DNA of 64,000 nucleotides, from positions 3,534,001-3,598,000 of the forward strand of contig NZ_CP019966.1 of NCBI RefSeq assembly GCF_003031265.1, in the 5' to 3' direction. A program made the translations under genes and the position numbers. Shown here piece after piece: positions 1-9,464 of the stretch. The notes beneath the pieces are model-generated. The model made no database searches, was not told where the DNA came from, and saw only the letters and a program-made list of their open reading frames with translations. This DNA comes from Rhodopseudomonas palustris. Its GTDB lineage: Bacteria; Pseudomonadota; Alphaproteobacteria; Rhizobiales; Xanthobacteraceae. Positions within the stretch are counted from its first letter, which is position 1; each line of letters begins with the position of its first letter.

Positions 1-3000
1 GGCTCCTCGACTTTCTCGTGGAGAGTATCGGTGTGGGCGTCATAGAAGGCGATGGTCGCCGACATTTCCGTCCAAAGCTCTGCCAGCCCCGTGCCGCCGC
101 TACCCGAGGGAGTGGCCTCCACTTTCTCGTAGAGCGCCTCGGACCAGGACAACATCTGCGCGTCCATGCCTTCCTCGACATTGACGCCTTCGCCGGCAAG
201 CAAACTGCGCACGACCCCGCGCGACGATCCCCAGCGCATCGACATCGAGCGCGTCGGCGGATTGCCGGTCAGTTCGTCGGCCGCGACAAGTTCCTCGCGC
301 AGCGCATGCATCGGATCGGTCGCGATCGCGTCCGCATCGACCAGCGACAGGAACCGGCTGAGCGTGCGGCGCCACCAGCGCTGCTCGGCTTCGTCCGTAA
401 ATAGACCGGCCTGCAGCGCTTTGTCATCGAATGCCGCCCGCTCGGCAAGCGAACGCGACGGATAGACCGCGGCCAGAAAGCGCACGGCGTCGCGCACGAT
501 GTCGCCGTGCGCCAGGATCGTGATATTGCAGGCGAACGGCCACAACAGGTCGGCGACCTCGCCGATACGCTCGGCGCCGACGCCGAGGATACGCGTCCAC
601 ACCGCCGGTCCGGCATAGCCGGTTGCGGCCGCATCGACTGTCTCGGCAAAGGCCGCAGACGAGCAGGTACGCAGATGCGCGACGAGTTGCTGGCGCACAT
701 CGTCGTCCTGCGTGCCGTGGCGATCCTCAGTGTCGTCCCAGGCCTTATACTCACGATCGTGGCCGAGTAGGTCGAACGGCGCGCGGCCCGGCACCACGAC
801 CTGTTTGCGATTTTCGCCCAAGGGCATCGCGCGATCAGTATCACCGAGCGATGCCTCGACGATCGCGCGCGTGCCGAGTGGCACCGACAGTTCAAGAAGG
901 CGCGTGACCCGCCGGCCCAGATCGTAGCGGCAGCGACGGTAATCCTGGCGGCGGTTGGACGAGAGCGGCATGATCCGGCTCGCCTGCCCGCCCATGAACG
1001 AGGTGCTGTCGTCTGTGATGTCGCGCGAATAGAGGACGCGGTAAATCTCGATCGCGAAATTGGCGTCGGCGCGCGCGATCGGCATGATCTGCTCAGAAAG
1101 CCAAGCCGCTTCCCTATCGGCATGGGCCGAGAAATGCGGGTCGCGGAGTATCCGGTCGAGCAATGCCCGCGACTCGGTGGGATCGGCCGCGAAGCTCTTG
1201 CCAACGAAGCGGATCGAGTTGGTCGCCGTCTGCTGCATCGGCGGATCGGCGGCCCAGGCAAAGGCGAGCAGCGCCCGCGCCGCGCGGTTGAACACGCCGA
1301 GCAATTCAGCTTCGGCAAGATCGGCCTTGTCGAACAGGGTGTGGAGCAGAACACGCGTGGCGTCGGAAAGGTCGCGCGAACCCGCTCTAATCGCAGCGTC
1401 CGCGATCGACGCCCAGGCGAGTGCTTCCCCCGGTGCGACGGTGCCGGCGGTATCGACCGCAAGACCGACGAAGCGGGCAAGCCGCGAAAGCATGGTGGCC
1501 AGCGCTGCGTCATTCGGGCGGGCCGCGATCAGCGCGACCAGCCCGGCGATATCGGCCTTCGCGCCCACCCGCTCGATCGCGGTGCGCAGCGCGACATTGG
1601 CTAGCACTGGATCAACTACCGGATCGGCGTAGATATCTGCGATCAGGCGCCAGACATGCGCCTTGCCCTCATCATCCTGCCGCCACAGCCGCTCGATCGC
1701 GAAGCGGAGCGCCGGGGCGAGCATGAGCGCAATGGAGCTGTCGCCGCCGAGCTGGGGGATCAGCCGCTCGGGATCGTCCCATTCGAGGAAGAAACGGCCG
1801 GCGACATGGTCGAACAGCACGTGATGGGCGAAGCTGACTAGATCGCCGGATTCAGCAAGCACGCCGGTCCGGATGATTGCGTCGAGCTGATCGTGCCCAA
1901 CGACAACCTTGCGCACCGCAAGCCGGCGCCGATCAACCATGGCGCGGACGGTAGCAGCCGCGGCCTGATGCACTGCGGTGCCGACGAGGCGGCGATCCTC
2001 ATAGGCGTCGATCAGGTCTGCCTGGGTGGCGACGGTCCGAATGCTGTCGGGGCTCGCGCCATCGGCGAGCAGTTGCGCGGCAAGCGAGAGGTTGAAGACA
2101 TTGCGCAGCAGATCCCGCAGCTTGTCCGGCGCGGCGGCAAGCAAAGCGCCCACATCGGCGGCGGCCACGGCCGCAGCCTCAAGATCCGCATCCGCAAGCC
2201 GCGGCACCTGGAAATGTCGCACTGAGGCAAGACCCGACTCCGCAAAGGTCGGATCAGGCGGCGAGCCGGGCATGGCGTCACGGAATCGCCGACCGTTGCG
2301 CAGATCGAACGTGCGGATCGAGGCGATCACGGTCCAATCTGGCGCCGAGGCTCCCAGCACCTCAATCAGCTGGGCGAAGACGCCTTCAGCCGGACCGCCA
2401 CGCGCGGCGTCAAGAGCATCGATGATAAGCAGCTTGCGCCCTGAACCGGGCGCGGCGGCAAGCACCTCGGTCAGCGGATGCGCCAACTTCAGCTCAGACT
2501 GGAGATCGGCGGCAATGGCCACGCCGGGGAAGCGATCGACCGAGAGGAATACAACCTTATCGCCTGCTGCGCGGCGGGCCTGCGCGAGTGCCACGAGCGC
2601 GCCGGTCTTGCCCGCACCGGGTTCACCTATGACGATCAACGAGCCGGTATTGACAGCCGCACTGAGGGGACCATCGCTGGCCCGCGTGATGGGAACGCCC
2701 CCGCCGATCGGCAGGCGCGTATGTCCTTCGAGGCGCGCAAGCTCGACCTCGGTCGCGGCCGACAGACGCTCCAGGTCGGCGGTGTAGTCGGCGGCGCCGA
2801 CGTCATTGTGCCCTAGCCGGCGAAGCTCGCGCAGCAGTCCGGCGCGATTCGCGGGCGCGCCGCTGCCGATCATGCCCCGGATGATGCCCTTCAACTCGCG
2901 CAACGGCGCATCGCCGGCAGCTTCGGCACCATAGAGACGTGCGCCGAGCAGACGCGAGACTTCGCGCCAATTGTCTTCGCCCTCGGTCATCGAGAAGCGC

Positions 3001-3602
3001 ACAATGCGGAACAGCCGTGCCATCGCCGCGAGTTCTTCGTCGGTCGGCGTCGTGGCCGAATGCGTCGCCCATGCTGCCCGCGCATGGGTCTCGAAGAGAT
3101 CGAGCGCGTCGCGCTCGGCCGAAGACCGCCCAGCCTTCGTAGTTGCCCAGCTGCCGCCTAGATCGAACGCTCGGCACCCGCGCTCCAGCACATCGAGCGT
3201 GCGCGGTGCGTCGGCGGCAACCGCTAGCACGGCGCGCGCTTTCGCTGGATCGACCGCGACGCCGGCGGCGCGGGCGTCGATCATGACGCGAACAAGCTGG
3301 CTGATAGTCTTGCCGAGCGGGCTCTTGAGACTGGTGGCCAGCCCGGCGCTGGTCTTGCTCTGCAAGTCGATACGGCTGCAATCGTCCTGATCCACGCGGA
3401 TGTCGTCGAGCCCGTCGCCGGTTTCGAGCTGGATCGAGACCGGCAATGGTGCGTTGGCGAGGCCGAACCGCCCGCCGACCGGCATCCGTGCGAGCAGATG
3501 GGCGGCGAGCCATGTCCCAACTTCCGCTTGAAAAGCCATCCCGGCTTCAGTCGCCCGTCCACCCGCCCGCATCTTAGATGTCTGAGGAGCTCCGCTAGCC
3601 AT
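1..3602 (-). CDS. Nuclease-STAND (NACHT-like) NTPase, C-terminus cut by window edge
   Basis: An uninterrupted frame runs from ATG at 3602 (AGGGA six bases upstream) to the left edge, about 1,200 codons with no stop. Residues 1-85 look like a PD-(D/E)xK nuclease of the Cap4/DUF4297/Mrr type: an AGMAFQ opening near residue 20, acidic residues E60 and D66-D67 in a GLDDIRV strand, then LQSK (81-84) giving the QxK signature. A helical linker follows. The P-loop GEPGAGKT is at 326-333 and the Walker B strand LLIIDALDA at about 391-399, the hhhhDxxD form seen in STAND/NACHT ATPases. A segment reading FAHHVLFDH near residue 590 resembles the end of the NTPase-winged-helix region. The rest is Ala/Leu-rich and probably helical repeats acting as a sensor. 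The architecture matches Avs-like anti-phage proteins by inference. It could also be a restriction-like NTPase of unknown role. Confidence 0.75.
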   Translation of the reverse strand, partial: MASGAPQTSKMRAGGRATEAGMAFQAEVGTWLAAHLLARMPVGGRFGLANAPLPVSIQLETGDGLDDIRVDQDDCSRIDLQSKTSAGLATSLKSPLGKTISQLVRVMIDARAAGVAVDPAKARAVLAVAADAPRTLDVLERGCRAFDLGGSWATTKAGRSSAERDALDLFETHARAAWATHSATTPTDEELAAMARLFRIVRFSMTEGEDNWREVSRLLGARLYGAEAAGDAPLRELKGIIRGMIGSGAPANRAGLLRELRRLGHNDVGAADYTADLERLSAATEVELARLEGHTRLPIGGGVPITRASDGPLSAAVNTGSLIVIGEPGAGKTGALVALAQARRAAGDKVVFLSVDRFPGVAIAADLQSELKLAHPLTEVLAAAPGSGRKLLIIDALDAARGGPAEGVFAQLIEVLGASAPDWTVIASIRTFDLRNGRRFRDAMPGSPPDPTFAESGLASVRHFQVPRLADADLEAAAVAAADVGALLAAAPDKLRDLLRNVFNLSLAAQLLADGASPDSIRTVATQADLIDAYEDRRLVGTAVHQAAAATVRAMVDRRRLAVRKVVVGHDQLDAIIRTGVLAESGDLVSFAHHVLFDHVAGRFFLEWDDPERLIPQLGGDSSIALMLAPALRFAIERLWRQDDEGKAHVWRLIADIYADPVVDPVLANVALRTAIERVGAKADIAGLVALIAARPNDAALATMLSRLARFVGLAVDTAGTVAPGEALAWASIADAAIRAGSRDLSDATRVLLHTLFDKADLAEAELLGVFNRAARALLAFAWAADPPMQQTATNSIRFVGKSFAADPTESRALLDRILRDPHFSAHADREAAWLSEQIMPIARADANFAIEIYRVLYSRDITDDSTSFMGGQASRIMPLSSNRRQDYRRCRYDLGRRVTRLLELSVPLGTRAIVEASLGDTDRAMPLGENRKQVVVPGRAPFDLLGHDREYKAWDDTEDRHGTQDDDVRQQLVAHLRTCSSAAFAETVDAAATGYAGPAVWTRILGVGAERIGEVADLLWPFACNITILAHGDIVRDAVRFLAAVYPSRSLAERAAFDDKALQAGLFTDEAEQRWWRRTLSRFLSLVDADAIATDPMHALREELVAADELTGNPPTRSMSMRWGSSRGVVRSLLAGEGVNVEEGMDAQMLSWSEALYEKVEATPSGSGGTGLAELWTEMSATIAFYDAHTDTLHEKVEE

Positions 3603-4037
3603 GGCATTCCCTAAAACTGGGCGTCGAAGTTATTTCGAGACTCACAAATTTTGCAACGCGTTGGCTGTGGAGGGTGGAGGTTGCCAACTTCGGGCGCGTT
3701 AGCTGCACTTCGAAGCCAGCCCAGTCCGGTCGCACAACGTCGCCTGAATGCAGAGCCGCTTCGAGACACGAGCGCCCGGCCCTGAATCTCACCACTGGGT
3801 CTTTTCGTCCCGCCGCCACCCGACGGGATCACTTAACCCTGTTGAAGGACAGCCCAACCAACGAAGTATAACAGGCCGGCGGCCTTAATCTTGCCGTTCA
3901 ACTCGCGGCAAGCAGGTTATGACCACGCCTTTGTTAGTCCGATTCTCGGTTCAGCTGCCGTTACAGCGTAAGGCAGCGCAGTCCCGCATTCAGCTCCAGA
4001 ATAGGGCTCCAACAGCACAGAAGCTCTCCGCACCGCT
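3603..4037. other. Intergenic region upstream of the STAND gene
   Basis: About 435 bases without a convincing gene. It holds the AGGGA ribosome-binding site of the downstream minus-strand gene (3609-3613) and a small hairpin at 3891-3911 (TTGCCG pairing with CGGCAA). Its base composition is noticeably lower in GC around 3603-3700 and 3830-3960 than the flanking genes. No tRNA, integrase or terminal repeat is visible. Confidence 0.5.
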
Positions 4038-4895
4038 CTAAGCTGGCCCCTCCCCAAGCGCTCGCAAGGCCGAGAGTCCTTCCCGGTAGGATGGATAGGC
4101 CAAGGTAACCCCTAATTCGGTACGGATCAGATCGTTGCGGACTCGGCAGTTCTCCAGATAGAAGCTGCGCGCCATCGGGGACAGATCGGCGTGCTCGAAG
4201 GCAATTTCAGGAGGCGGTGTTCGTCCGCATAGTTTCGCAGCGAATTCGACGACCTGCTGCGGCGGTGCCGGCTCGTTGTCGGTGACATTGTAGATGGCGC
4301 CGGGTCGCGGCCGCGAAAGTGACGCGGCGACCACCGCGGCGATATCGGCAACGTGAATTCGATTGAAGACCTGGCCGGGCTTGATGATACGCGTCGCCGT
4401 TCCGGCTGCGAGCTTCTCCAATTGGTTGCGGCCCGGGCCGTAGATCCCGGATAGACGAAAGACTTGCGCGCCCAACGCCAGCCAGGCCTGCTCGGCGGCG
4501 ATCCGGAGCTGCGAGCGGGGTTTTTCCGACGTCGCAGCCGTTGTTTCGTCGACCCAATTGCCGAGGTGATCACCGTACACGCCAATCGTCGAGAGATAGC
4601 CGATCCACCGCGACCTGGAATCACTAGTGATCGCGCGAGTGAAGGACGCGAGAACCGGATCGCCGGATTCACTCGGAGGGACCGACGACAGAATGGCGTC
4701 GCTCGACTTGATATCATCAACGATCAGAGGATCGGCAAAAGAGGATGAAAACACCCGCGCAGTGATCCCGCGCCGACCCAACTCTTCGGCCTTGGCAGTT
4801 GTTCTGACGGTTGCAGTGACCTCGATCCCGACGTCCTGCAAATGCTGCGCGATGTAGCTGGCCGAATAGCCCAAGCCAAAAATCAGAATTCTCAT
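4038..4895 (-). CDS. SDR-family NAD(P)-binding protein (YeeZ-like)
   Basis: A 285-residue atypical short-chain dehydrogenase/epimerase-fold protein. The Rossmann motif GLGYSASYIA is at residues 7-16. YLSTIGVYGD near residues 100-110 supplies the Ser/Thr and Tyr of the usual active site, but the position normally holding Lys (YxxxK) is not Lys, as in the YeeZ-like group. GIYGPGRN and NRIHVADIA are typical of extended SDRs. It is probably cytosolic; the substrate is unknown. ATG is at 4895. It is read in the same direction as the STAND gene but separated from it by 435 bases, so there is no evidence that they share an operon. Confidence 0.8.
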   Translation of the reverse strand: MRILIFGLGYSASYIAQHLQDVGIEVTATVRTTAKAEELGRRGITARVFSSSFADPLIVDDIKSSDAILSSVPPSESGDPVLASFTRAITSDSRSRWIGYLSTIGVYGDHLGNWVDETTAATSEKPRSQLRIAAEQAWLALGAQVFRLSGIYGPGRNQLEKLAAGTATRIIKPGQVFNRIHVADIAAVVAASLSRPRPGAIYNVTDNEPAPPQQVVEFAAKLCGRTPPPEIAFEHADLSPMARSFYLENCRVRNDLIRTELGVTLAYPSYREGLSALRALGEGPA

Positions 4896-5034
4896 CCGGA
4901 CATCATCTCATCTAGGCCCGACGATGCGCACGGATACCAGACATCTGAGCCAATGGCTGCGTCCTTATAAGTCCGCATCGTGATTGGACCATGAAATAAG
5001 CCAGGCGAGGAGCCACGCGGCCCCTTCAAACACG

Positions 5035-5070
5035 AAGGGCGGTGATCGTGTCGCGATCACCGCCCTTTTC
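5035..5070 (-). terminator. Strong hairpin after the acyl-CoA carboxylase gene
   Basis: A perfect 14-bp stem (AAGGGCGGTGATCG, 5035-5048; complement 5054-5067) with a 5-nt loop lies 24 bases beyond the stop of the carboxylase gene. A short T-rich stretch flanks both sides, so it should terminate minus-strand transcription before the SDR gene and may work in both directions. Confidence 0.8.
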
Positions 5071-5093
5071 CAAACTCGAACGAGCCGATGCCG

Positions 5094-6626
5094 TTACAGC
5101 GGCATGTTGTCGTGCTTCTTCTGCGGGATTTCCATCTTCTTGTCGCGCAGCATCGCCAGCGCGCGGGCGATGCGGCGGCGGGTGGCGTGCGGCAGGATGA
5201 CGTCGTCGATATAGCCGCGCTCGGCGGCGATGAACGGCGACAGGAAGCGGTCCTCATATTCCTTGGTCCGCGCCGCGATCTTCTCCGGATCGTCCATGTC
5301 CTGACGGAAGATGATCTCGACTGCGCCCTTGGCGCCCATCACCGCGATCTGCGCGCTCGGCCAGGCGTAGTTGATGTCGGCGCCGATTTCCTTCGACGCC
5401 ATGACGTCGAACGCGCCGCCATAGGCCTTGCGGGTGATCACGGTGACCAGCGGCACGGTGCACTGCGAGAACGCGAACAGCAGCTTGGCGCCGTGCTTGA
5501 TCAGGCCGCCATATTCCTGCGCGGTGCCCGGCAGGAAGCCCGGCACGTCGACGAAGGTGACGATCGGGATGTTGAAGCTGTCGCAGAACCGCACGAACCG
5601 CGCCGCTTTGCGCGAGGCATCGCTGTCGAGCACGCCGGCCAGCACCATCGGCTGGTTGGCGACGAAGCCCACCGTGCGGCCGGCGATGCGGCCGAAGCCG
5701 GTGATGATGTTCTTGGCGAAGGTGTCCTGCAGCTCGAAGAAGTCGCCCTCGTCCACGACTTTGAGGATCAACTCCTTCATGTCGTAGGGCTTGTTCGGAT
5801 TGTCGGGGATCAGCGTATCGAGCGAGAAGTCCTCACGCTCGATATCGTCGAAGCTCGGCCATTCCGGCACGCCTTCGGAGGAGTTCGCCGGCAGGAAGTC
5901 GAGCAGCCGGCGCATCTGCAGCAGGGTCTCGACGTCGTTCTCGAATGCGCCGTCGGCGATCGACGACTTGGTCGCGTGCACCGACGCGCCGCCTAGTTCT
6001 TCCGGGGTGACGACTTCGTTGGTCACCGTCTTCACCACGTCCGGGCCGGTGACGAACATGTAGCTGGTGTTCTTCACCATGAAGATGAAGTCGGTCATCG
6101 CCGGCGCATAGACGTCGCCGCCGGCGCACGGGCCCATGATGACGCTGATCTGCGGGATCACGCCGGAGGCCTGCACCACGCGGCGGAACACGTAGGAGTA
6201 ACCGGCGAGCGCCGCGACGCCCTCCTGGATGCGCGCGCCGCCGGCGTCGTACAGGCCGATGATCGGGGCCCGTGCCTTCAGCGCCATGTCCTGGATCTTG
6301 GTGATCTTCGCCGCGTGGGTCTCGGACAGCGAGCCACCGAACACGGTGAAGTCCTTGGCGAACACGAACACCTTGCGGCCGTTGACCGTGCCCCAGCCGG
6401 TGACGACACCGTCGCCGGGGATCTTGGTCTTCGCCATCCCGAATTCGGTCGAGCGGTGCTGGACGAACATGTCCATCTCCTCGAACGAATGCTTGTCGAG
6501 CAGCAGGTCGATCCGTTCGCGCGCGGTGAGCCGGCCGCGGGCGTGCTGCGCATTGATGCGCTTTTCGCCGCCGCCGAGCTTGGCTGCCGTGCGCCGTTCG
6601 TCCAATGCTTCCAGGATGTGCTTCAT
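5094..6626 (-). CDS. pccB: Propionyl/acyl-CoA carboxylase beta (carboxyltransferase) subunit
   Basis: A 510-residue carboxyltransferase subunit that moves the carboxyl group from biotin to propionyl-CoA (or another acyl-CoA), giving methylmalonyl-CoA in propionate and odd-chain catabolism. It acts with a biotinylated alpha subunit that is not in this window. Both halves of the crotonase-like fold are present: [14 protein letters not shown] and [16 protein letters not shown] in the N half, and [26 protein letters not shown] and the terminal [11 protein letters not shown] in the C half. Length and ending are typical of the family. ATG at 6626 was chosen over a TTG two codons upstream. It is transcribed alone and followed by a strong terminator. 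Confidence 0.93.
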   Translation of the reverse strand: MKHILEALDERRTAAKLGGGEKRINAQHARGRLTARERIDLLLDKHSFEEMDMFVQHRSTEFGMAKTKIPGDGVVTGWGTVNGRKVFVFAKDFTVFGGSLSETHAAKITKIQDMALKARAPIIGLYDAGGARIQEGVAALAGYSYVFRRVVQASGVIPQISVIMGPCAGGDVYAPAMTDFIFMVKNTSYMFVTGPDVVKTVTNEVVTPEELGGASVHATKSSIADGAFENDVETLLQMRRLLDFLPANSSEGVPEWPSFDDIEREDFSLDTLIPDNPNKPYDMKELILKVVDEGDFFELQDTFAKNIITGFGRIAGRTVGFVANQPMVLAGVLDSDASRKAARFVRFCDSFNIPIVTFVDVPGFLPGTAQEYGGLIKHGAKLLFAFSQCTVPLVTVITRKAYGGAFDVMASKEIGADINYAWPSAQIAVMGAKGAVEIIFRQDMDDPEKIAARTKEYEDRFLSPFIAAERGYIDDVILPHATRRRIARALAMLRDKKMEIPQKKHDNMPL

Positions 6627-6903
6627 GATCAATAAGCCGGTTTTCTTTTCTTGGTTGGGCGTGCGGAGGTTTTGCCCTTTTCACCGCAACAATCAAGGCC
6701 TTCTAGCAGGGCGCCTCGCAGGAGGAAACCGCCTTGGACCGAACCGGCCTAGCCCTTTTGGCGTGTCCTGAGCCGGTTCGGCCGGGACCGGAGGACGGCA
6801 CCCCGACACCGCCCCCAAATCTGCATCGGCCGGATGCGAAACCGCGATGGCGGCTTCGGTCGCGAGCCCTGTATATCGCGGGGCCGCCAGCTGGAGCCGA
6901 CCG

Positions 6904-7320
6904 ATGACCGTCGCCCTGCCCTCCGCCGATCCGTCCGTGGCCAGCGGCGGCATCATGACCGTGCTGCGGGCCGAGGGGCTGGCGGTGTTTGCCGGCTGCA
7001 CGCTGTTCTATGTGATCTCGGACGCGCCCTGGGAGCTGTATGCGCTGCTGTTCTTCGCGCCCGATCTCGGCTTCCTCGGCTATCTGGCCGGGCCCAAAGT
7101 CGGCGCGGTGGTCTACAACGTGCTGCATTCGACCATCGGGCCGCTGCTGCTGGCGATCGCCGGGATCGTGCTGGTGGTGCCCTATGCCGGCACAGTGGCG
7201 ATGATCTGGCTGGCCCATATCGGCTTCGACCGGGCGCTCGGCTACGGCCTGAAATACAAGACCGGCTTCCGCTTCACCCATCTCGGCCCGATCGGCAAGG
7301 CGCCGGCGCAGCCGCGCTGA
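6904..7320 (+). CDS. DUF4260 family membrane protein
   Basis: A 138-residue hydrophobic protein with about three to four membrane segments. It carries the DUF4260 hallmark near the C-terminus, HIGFDRALGYGLKY, plus PWELYALLFFAPDLGFLGY. The function of the family is unknown. ATG at 6904 has GGAG seven bases upstream; an internal ATG at 6955 would give a length nearer the family core. It stands alone on the plus strand between two minus-strand genes, and its stop lies only three bases from the stop of the convergent FlhB-like gene. Confidence 0.8.
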   Translation: MTVALPSADPSVASGGIMTVLRAEGLAVFAGCTLFYVISDAPWELYALLFFAPDLGFLGYLAGPKVGAVVYNVLHSTIGPLLLAIAGIVLVVPYAGTVAMIWLAHIGFDRALGYGLKYKTGFRFTHLGPIGKAPAQPR

Positions 7321-7323
7321 GGC

Positions 7324-7599
7324 TCAGCGCACCGGGCCGCGCCCCGACAGCCGCAGCACGAAGGCCAGAACTTCGGCCACCGCCTTGTAAAGCTCCTCGG
7401 GGATTTCGTCGCCGAGCTCGACGTGCGACAGCGCGCCGGCGAGCACTTCGTTCTCCTCGATGGGAATGTCGTGCTGCTTGGCGACTTCGATGATCTTGGC
7501 GCCGAGCACGCCCTTGCCCTTGGCGACCACGCGCGGGGCTCCGGCGTAGTCATAGTGCAGCGCGATCGCGAGCGGGTTCTTGGTGTCGGTTGCGGTCAC
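7324..7599 (-). CDS. FlhB C-terminal-domain-like protein (FlhX type)
   Basis: A 91-residue protein matching only the cytoplasmic C-terminal domain of the flagellar export switch Flh[31 protein letters not shown] and [13 protein letters not shown]. The NPTH autocleavage motif of full FlhB is absent, and so are the membrane domains. The GTG start at 7599 overlaps the TGA of the upstream FliK-like gene (GTGA), so the two are translationally coupled. Standalone FlhB-C homologues are known beside fliK in several bacteria and may stand in for the cleaved FlhB C-domain in hook-length switching. Confidence 0.85.
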   Translation of the reverse strand: MTATDTKNPLAIALHYDYAGAPRVVAKGKGVLGAKIIEVAKQHDIPIEENEVLAGALSHVELGDEIPEELYKAVAEVLAFVLRLSGRGPVR

Positions 7600-9395
7600 A
7601 GCGCGCGGTCCAGGAAATGGCCGGCGACCGCCGGGCGTGGCGCGGGCGGCGCGCCGTCGCGCACCACGATGTCGCCGGAGACCAGATCGGCGCGAGCCAG
7701 CGCGCGGCCGAGGTCGGCGGCGCCGGCGCGGAGCAGCGCGGTTGTGGCGGGGCGTTCCGCCCACAGCCGCACCGAGGTCTTCTCGCCGCGCAGCGAGATC
7801 AGGGCGTGCACTGGCCCGGCCGGCTCGACGTCGAGCGAAAACCGCGCCTGCCACACCGTCCCGGACGACGTCCCGGCCTGAGCGGCTTCGTCGCGGTCTC
7901 GCGAAATCTCGAACTGCGCCACGGCCGTTCCCTGCGGGGTGGCGAGCGGAATCTCGAACGCCCAGCGCGGCTGCGCGGCATCGACCCGGGCCGGCGCCGC
8001 GTCGGTACGATCCGGCAGCGAGGCGACCTGCAGCAGCGTCTGCCGCGCCAGCGCGCCTTCGGTCTCGGTCAGAATCCGGCGCAAATTGGCGTCGACCGGC
8101 GCGTGCGGCGTCAGATTGGCCGGCATCACCGGCTGGGCGGCCGGCAGCGCGCCGGGAAACGGCGGCGGCGGCGTGTTGGTGCGCGCGATGCCGCTGTCGT
8201 CCTTGATGACCCGGTTACCGGTCAGCGCTGGCAGCAGCGACAGCAGCACCGGATTGCTGAGGCCGGCCTTGGCCAGCACCGCCGCGGTCTGCGGATCGGC
8301 CTGCAGCGCCTGCTGCAACGCGCTCAGCGTCGCCGCAGTGCTGGTCGCCGCGGTCTGGGCCTGCGCCGTGGACGCCGTCGCCGAGGTCGCGGTGCCGGTG
8401 AGCTGGGCGATCACGTTCTGCACCAGCGATTGCTCGGAGGCAGTCGCGCTGCCGGTTGCGGCCGCGCCCGCAGCGGTGGCCGATGCCGCCAGCGACGGCG
8501 ACGCGGTCAGCGGCAGCGAGGTGGTGGTGCCATTCGCGGTCGTCGCGGCAGCGGTCGAAGTGGTGGCGCCGAGCAGATTGGCCTCGGCCTCGAGCTTGGC
8601 GGTGAGCGCCAGCAGCGAGGTGCCCTGCCCGTTCTGCAGAACCGGCGTCGCCGTGGGACCGCCGGCCTGCGCGGTCGCGGCCCCGAGAGCGGTGGTCAGC
8701 ACCTGACGCAGCACCAGCAGCGCCGCCTTCAGGTCGGTGCCGGCGCCGGTGCTGGCGGACCCGGTCGCCAGCGCGGCTTCCAGGAAGATCCCGGAATTCT
8801 GAAACGCTTTCTGGATGTCGGCGCCGGTCAGGCCGCCTCCGGTTGGCAGCTGCTGCGCCAGCACCTGCGCCGCGGCGTCGCGCACCGCCGCCGGCAGCCC
8901 GGACGAATTCGCCACCGCGCCGAGATTGGCAAACAGCGCCGACAGCCCGGTCTGCTGCGTCACCGCGGTTTCGGCGGCGGTCGCCACCGCGGCCGCCTGC
9001 TGCGGCGTCAGCGCGGTCGTGGTCGGCACGATGCTCGGCGCCGCCTGCGCCGAGGCCAGCACGATCGCCTGCGGCCCGAGCGTGACGCTGTCGATCGCGG
9101 CCCCGGACGCCGCCAACGCCGCCTGCGCGGTCGTGGTGGTCACCGGCTGATTGACGATCGCGAGCCGCACCCCGGCATCGGTCTGCGACACCGAAACCTG
9201 CAGCGTCTGCCCGGCCTGCAGCGGCACCTGCGTGGTGGCTTCGACGGTCTGGCCGCCGACCGCGATTCGAACCTGGTTGTTATCGCCGACCGACAGCACC
9301 TTGGCCTGCAGCACCGACCCGGGCTGCAGCAGCACGTCTGCGGTCACGCCTTGCAGCGCAACGAGGGAAAGGTTCGGATTGACCGAAATCGCCAT
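7596..9395 (-). CDS. fliK: Flagellar hook-length control protein, FliK-like
   Basis: A 599-residue protein with long Ala/Thr/Ser/Gln-rich, low-complexity sequence through residues 90-420, as expected of a secreted molecular ruler. The folded C-terminal Flg_hook domain spans roughly 440-580 ([20 protein letters not shown], then [19 protein letters not shown] and [17 protein letters not shown]). FliK measures hook length and triggers the substrate-specificity switch of the flagellar export gate through FlhB. The neighbouring overlapping FlhB-C gene fits that role. No other flagellar gene lies nearby, so this pair is outside a main flagellar cluster. Confidence 0.8.
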   Translation of the reverse strand: MAISVNPNLSLVALQGVTADVLLQPGSVLQAKVLSVGDNNQVRIAVGGQTVEATTQVPLQAGQTLQVSVSQTDAGVRLAIVNQPVTTTTAQAALAASGAAIDSVTLGPQAIVLASAQAAPSIVPTTTALTPQQAAAVATAAETAVTQQTGLSALFANLGAVANSSGLPAAVRDAAAQVLAQQLPTGGGLTGADIQKAFQNSGIFLEAALATGSASTGAGTDLKAALLVLRQVLTTALGAATAQAGGPTATPVLQNGQGTSLLALTAKLEAEANLLGATTSTAAATTANGTTTSLPLTASPSLAASATAAGAAATGSATASEQSLVQNVIAQLTGTATSATASTAQAQTAATSTAATLSALQQALQADPQTAAVLAKAGLSNPVLLSLLPALTGNRVIKDDSGIARTNTPPPPFPGALPAAQPVMPANLTPHAPVDANLRRILTETEGALARQTLLQVASLPDRTDAAPARVDAAQPRWAFEIPLATPQGTAVAQFEISRDRDEAAQAGTSSGTVWQARFSLDVEPAGPVHALISLRGEKTSVRLWAERPATTALLRAGAADLGRALARADLVSGDIVVRDGAPPAPRPAVAGHFLDRAL

Positions 9396-9464
9396 CGCTG
9401 TCCTTTGCGGGCGGCTGCGCTGAGTGCGATCCGCCCAGACTAAGCGAGGGACGTAAACCCGTCG

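Noticed and set aside
269..1513. A 414-codon minus-strand frame inside the STAND gene
   Set aside because: It is in a different frame and reads as Ser/Arg-rich noise. The frame containing the Walker motifs is open through the same region.
3891..3911. A possible tRNA T-arm (GTTCAACTC between pairing arms)
   Set aside because: The loop is nine bases and no acceptor, D or anticodon arm can be built around it.
6703..7281. A 192-codon minus-strand frame opposite the DUF4260 gene
   Set aside because: Charge-rich shadow; the plus-strand frame has the DUF4260 hallmark, membrane helices and a ribosome-binding site.
7590..9443. A 617-codon plus-strand open frame opposite the FliK-like gene
   Set aside because: Gly/Arg/Gln-rich shadow. 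The minus-strand frame has a clear FliK C-terminal domain and coupling to the FlhB-like gene.
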